Positions 62,201-64,000 of a stretch of DNA of 64,000 nucleotides are shown one piece after another; positions within the stretch are counted from its first letter, which is position 1; each line of letters starts with the position of its first letter. Source of the stretch: Chaunax sp. Z400. Lineage: Eukaryota > Chordata > Actinopteri > Lophiiformes > Chaunacidae. Made by a program: the position numbers and the translations under genes. The notes beneath the pieces are model-generated. The model was given only the letters and a program-made list of their open reading frames with translations. It was not told the DNA's origin and made no database searches. Where the stretch lies: positions 17,129,835-17,193,834 of the forward strand of contig CM075203.1 of NCBI GenBank assembly GCA_037577475.1, read 5' to 3'.

Positions 62201-62735
62201 TTTAACTAGGTCAAGTTTTGGCAATAGACTTCTAACGTTTAGGTGCACAACACCAAGCCCTGATCTGGATTTAAAATCAGTTGGAGTACTCAGACAGTTT
62301 ATATCTGGACCAGGGTTGAGTTCAATGTTACCAGACATTAAAAGCAAAAGAAAAATGAAACATTTCTTCCTCACAGAGTGTGTAGATACTGATTGGATAG
62401 AACTATGCTTATTCCTTGGACTGGTCAGACATGGGGGATAAGAGTAAAGTGATAACAACCAATCATATGCACTAAATAATACAACAAAGTGAGGCAAAAT
62501 GGCATCATCAGTACAATACATAGTCCTGGTGACACAGAACTTGAAAAAGATGGTATCCCAGCCTGTGGTACTTTTTCTGGGAAACAAGCAATGATTAAAA
62601 AAAGTGCAATCTTCCCCGTGTTCAATGGGAAGAAAACTGTTTCCAACCACTTCAAGTTTGCTGATAGTAGGCAGAAAGAAAAGAGCCAGAAGAGCAGGCA
62701 ATACATTTGCCATGATGAAAAACAATATCTGAGGC
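59206..62735 (-). mobile_element. Apparently intact CR1/L2-supergroup LINE
   Basis: Minus-strand element whose single ORF (59405-62725) is unbroken. The 3' UTR contains CTTGGCCAGGTCACTCTTGGAAAAGAG, a 39-T run (A-run 59226-59264 on plus), then ACCTGGTTAAATAAAG. A 25-bp tandem array (62732-63060) abuts the 5' end and may be part of the 5' UTR. It lies in the intron between pseudo-exons d and e. The intact frame suggests a recent insertion. Confidence 0.85.
59405..62725 (-). CDS. LINE ORF: endonuclease-reverse transcriptase, 1106 aa, with N-terminal 2A-like motif
   Basis: Single open frame. Residues 1-20 and 122-130 are hydrophobic. Residues 131-140 read SGNIELNPGP, a viral-2A-like motif with Asn in place of the usual Asp. 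APE-type endonuclease follows (about 156-370): HLNVRS (Asn163), LSETW (Glu190), YRPP (264-267), GDLNWD (Asp294), SDH (359-361). Reverse transcriptase (about 600-900) has SAGPDN, NNYRPIS, SGFRKQHST, FIDLSKAFDTVDH (Asp735 region), KGVPQGSILGPLLF and YADD (822-825). The C-terminal LINE domain has YKYLGILID and DYGD. All catalytic residues are in place. Function: target-primed reverse transcription of its own RNA. The start could also be an internal Met, since the 130 residues before the 2A motif are unusual. Confidence 0.9.
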   Translation of the reverse strand: MFFIMANVLPALLALFFLPTISKLEVVGNSFLPIEHGEDCTFFNHCLFPRKSTTGWDTIFFKFCVTRTMYCTDDAILPHFVVLFSAYDWLLSLYSYPPCLTSPRNKHSSIQSVSTHSVRKKCFIFLLLLMSGNIELNPGPDINCLSTPTDFKSRSGLGVVHLNVRSLLPKLDLVKIWTNSTDTDIIVLSETWLKKSITDKDIAIKGYNVYRCDRPKKGGGIAIYVKQKFHVTVQSSLSLSSQFEFLALKLELLNGHFLTIVGCYRPPSASSETLSSLNKQLLTLDFNEILLTGDLNWDWLSSVSDSFKSICDSFNLTQLVNGSTRPNLKCPEKSSLLDLFLTNSPHIYSDIGIFANDMSDHCVIATIRRAKLPKARPRIIFKRDYKHFCEQGFHHDLWHFDWSRISLFNDVELAWKYFYNAFSIVINKHAPLRKFRVKGRNNPWFSPELSSLLKARDEAWSKARKSKRQDDWLIFKQLRNRFTSLVKKAKSDFYVDKTTRNLNDPKKFWKVVKSSFGDETKDELPACIVKDAHILADKPAILNYFNEHFVSSGSLFESSHPHQSNVLGVCPQSPPINAMVPGFDLIPFDVAEVHRALQQLDLSKSAGPDNLEPFFLRSAADFIAEPLCHIFNLTISENKIPRIWKSAYVLPLLKGGDPSIVNNYRPISKLCVLSKVLEKLVSDQLKCFLDAHGLLSQYQSGFRKQHSTITAAVKVVNDIIEALDGRKYCAALFIDLSKAFDTVDHAILANRLRKIGLSNQAVNWFSNYLSDRMQCVQAAGSLSSFLPVVKGVPQGSILGPLLFTIYVNNLCDSLSDAVSHFYADDTVIYCTSSSALKSLELLQSAFDTVQFRLTQLKLVLNAVKSKTMLFSNGKQIPSHLPKLLTVHGVEIEMVTSYKYLGILIDEHLSFKLHIDKLVSKLKLKLGFFFRNKSCFSLQVRKHLITTTFLPLLDYGDLLFMNAPDQFLKKLDSVYHCALRFITGCSYRVHHCSLYAVAHCPSLYVRRLSHWLTFIYKSILGLLPTYLCLHTCRNLSRHGLRSQDIIQMQVPRVKTELGKKSFKFSAPSTWNDVQKDLKLTHLIALGEFKSIIKAREMSSIGPCDCTV

Positions 62736-63060
62736 TAGCTGCTGCAGGGCTAGTGGAGGCTAGCTGCTGCAGGGCTGGTGGAGGCAAGCTACTGCAGGGC
62801 TGGTGGTGGCTAGCTGCTGCAGGGCTGGTGGTGGCTAGCTGCTGCTGGGCTGGTGGTGGCTAGCTGCTGCAGAGCTGGTGGAGGCTAGCTGCTGCAGGGC
62901 TGGTGGTGGTTAGCTGCTGCAGGGCTGGTGGCGGCTAGCTGCTGCAGAGCTGTGGTGGCTAGTGGCTGTAGAGCTGGTGGAGGCTAGCTGCTGCAGGGCT
63001 GGTGGAGGCTAGCTGCTGCAGGGCTGGTGGTGGCTAGTGGCTGTAGAGCTGGTGGTGGCT
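62732..63060. repeat. 25-bp minisatellite, about 13 copies
   Basis: Repeats of GGCTAGCTGCTGCAGGGCTGGTGGT with variants (GGCTAGTGGCTGTAGAGCTGGTGG occurs three times). One unit near 62955 is shortened. The array begins within 10 bp of the LINE start codon region and ends at TGCATTTCC. Confidence 0.92.
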
Positions 63061-63340
63061 GCATTTCCTTTTGTTCCAGGGATGTGCGTCTTTAATTGCA
63101 CATAGAAGTGAGATGTCTATTGTTTTACTGTGTGTAGCGAACATTAAGGCCTAATGCCACCATTACTGATGTAGACTCTGCATGTGTCTGTGATTATATA
63201 TCTTATGTATAGCTGCTGAATGTGGATCCCAGTACCAATATGAATCACTACGTCTGTTTGTTGGAACTGAGCTGATCACCACCTCCCATACCAACTGCTG
63301 AAGTGCTGCAGGAGGTGTCTGTGCTCTATGCCAGACTGGG

Positions 63341-64000
63341 ATTACAGACTGCAAATCTTTATTTTTCTCATTCTTTTATGTCCCATCTGTCTGCAGGTCC
63401 TTTTATTCCCTGACTTTATATATTATATTATATTATATTATATTATATTATATTATATTATATGATATTATATTATATTATATTATTGTATTATATTATA
63501 TTATATGACATTATATTATATTATGTTATTATATTATATTATATCATATCATATCATATCATATCATATTTATTATATTATATTATATTATTTGAATATC
63601 CTGTTTGTGTGGTTGTCTCTGTGCAGCAGCTTCTTTGAGGCATGCAGCAGAACGGACACACGTTATGTAATCTACTGAAATCTGTAGGAGATGGAACCAT
63701 TTCATTTAAGTTCTACGTCTGGATTTAGTAAAGTAAATCAAATGGAACATTTGACTGATTAAAGATTTTGATGATTTTATTCTGAGGCGTTAGCATCCAT
63801 TCAACAGACTGAGGCAGATATGAGTGGCGTATAGGGGAAACTGTATCCAGATCTGCCCCTCAACTTATTACATATAAACACTTATTACCTAAACTTTTAT
63901 AGTTGATAGTATAGTATAGTTGATCAGACAGTCACTAGCTGTACATTTTAATGAGGTCGTCAACATTTTAACGAAATGAGACGTCTGTGAAGCAGCGAGG
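63341..64000. other. Microsatellite and non-coding window end
   Basis: 63416-63592 is a (TATTATAT/ATATT)n microsatellite with an ATATC-type stretch at 63541-63567. After it I see no coding stretch to the window end. Confidence 0.7.

Larger units (their letters stand above)
54231..63340 (+). pseudogene. Multi-exon pseudogene, NO VEIN/sacsin-like group suspected
   Basis: Collinear plus-strand exon pieces. Exon a is 54231-54412 (ALYKDVNVVHPSLLSCLEPL…, TAA at 54383-54385). Exon b is 54571-54751 (SKPEAVVGSFLVFIKMHSSS…, open through LTSRGLLCPANEREHFSGEF). Exon c is about 56081-56262 (AVWLDDYPCEDFHALATAHL … LLELLATNWNTG), preceded by an in-frame TAG if the first AG is used. Exon d is 58557-58697 (EECWSDPTAVFHRYKQLIHG … NPLEDMREVFIN, 47 codons, clean AG and GT). 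Exon e is 63213-63340 (LLNVDPSTNMNHYVCLLELS, TGA at 63273-63275, then PTAEVLQEVSVLYARL). Exon d joins e in phase. The pattern recalls large vertebrate proteins related to plant NO VEIN and sacsin (ATPase-fold), but that is from memory. Two in-frame stops and a lost donor after exon a indicate a decayed gene. Introns at 54752-56080, 56263-58556 and 58698-63212 hold mostly unnamed sequence plus the LINE. Confidence 0.6.

Noticed and set aside
62489..62863. Plus-strand 124-aa frame across the LINE start and the 25-bp array
   Set aside because: Antisense to the LINE ORF and running into the minisatellite; no independent support.

Overview
This is a eukaryotic, almost certainly teleost fish, nuclear DNA window. 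The evidence is vertebrate intron-exon genes (adap1, SULT2-type sulfotransferases) with GT-AG junctions, very long (CA)n/(TA)n/(TTA)n microsatellites, and a fish-type transposon load (Rex1/Babar-, L2/CR1-, Rex3/RTE- and L1-like LINE pieces, Tc1-like elements, a tRNA-like SINE). There are no bacterial operons, CRISPR arrays or phage genes.

Layout. (1) 1-27,062, minus strand: a complete 11-coding-exon adap1 gene (ArfGAP with dual PH domains, 376 aa). Its introns hold an intronic tRNA-Arg(CCT), L1 and other LINE scraps, a 126-bp higher-order GATATGAT satellite, inverted microsatellite pairs and a THAP zinc-finger relic. (2) 27,063-29,985: adap1 upstream region followed by nested repeats. (3) 29,985-54,960: a cytosolic sulfotransferase (SULT2-type) cluster. 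Gene A is on the plus strand (30,359-37,045, 285 aa). Gene B is an exon-1-only pseudogene (about 42,846-43,357). Genes C (45,536-48,364) and D (49,994-53,792) are intact 285-aa genes on the minus strand inside a tandem segmental duplication. A ~3.6-kb decayed LINE sits in intron 1 of gene A. A Rex1-like LINE, a Tc1 fragment and a 695-bp internally deleted Tc1-like element fill the A-C gap. (4) 48,888-49,404 and 54,231-63,340, plus strand: exon-like pieces of a second gene, which I think belongs to the vertebrate NO VEIN/sacsin-like group. They carry in-frame stops, and the first two exons were co-duplicated with the SULT gene. (5) 59,206-62,735, minus strand: an apparently intact non-LTR retrotransposon with a 1,106-aa endonuclease/reverse-transcriptase ORF. 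It sits in an intron of that pseudogene, and a 13-copy 25-bp repeat array abuts its 5' end.

Most interesting points. Both LINEs with a readable N-terminus carry a viral-2A-like NPGP motif right after a hydrophobic stretch, which suggests translational recoding. The SULT promoters differ by one, two or three copies of a ~44-bp repeat. One SULT paralogue has Gly-to-Glu in the conserved PAPS-binding GxxGDWK motif. A perfect intronic hairpin shared by C and D differs by a pair-preserving double substitution. The LINE insertion in gene A can be bounded to within a few bases by comparison with its empty-site paralogues.

Protein-family calls come from reading translated exons by eye. Subfamily names for repeats are from memory and need a database search.
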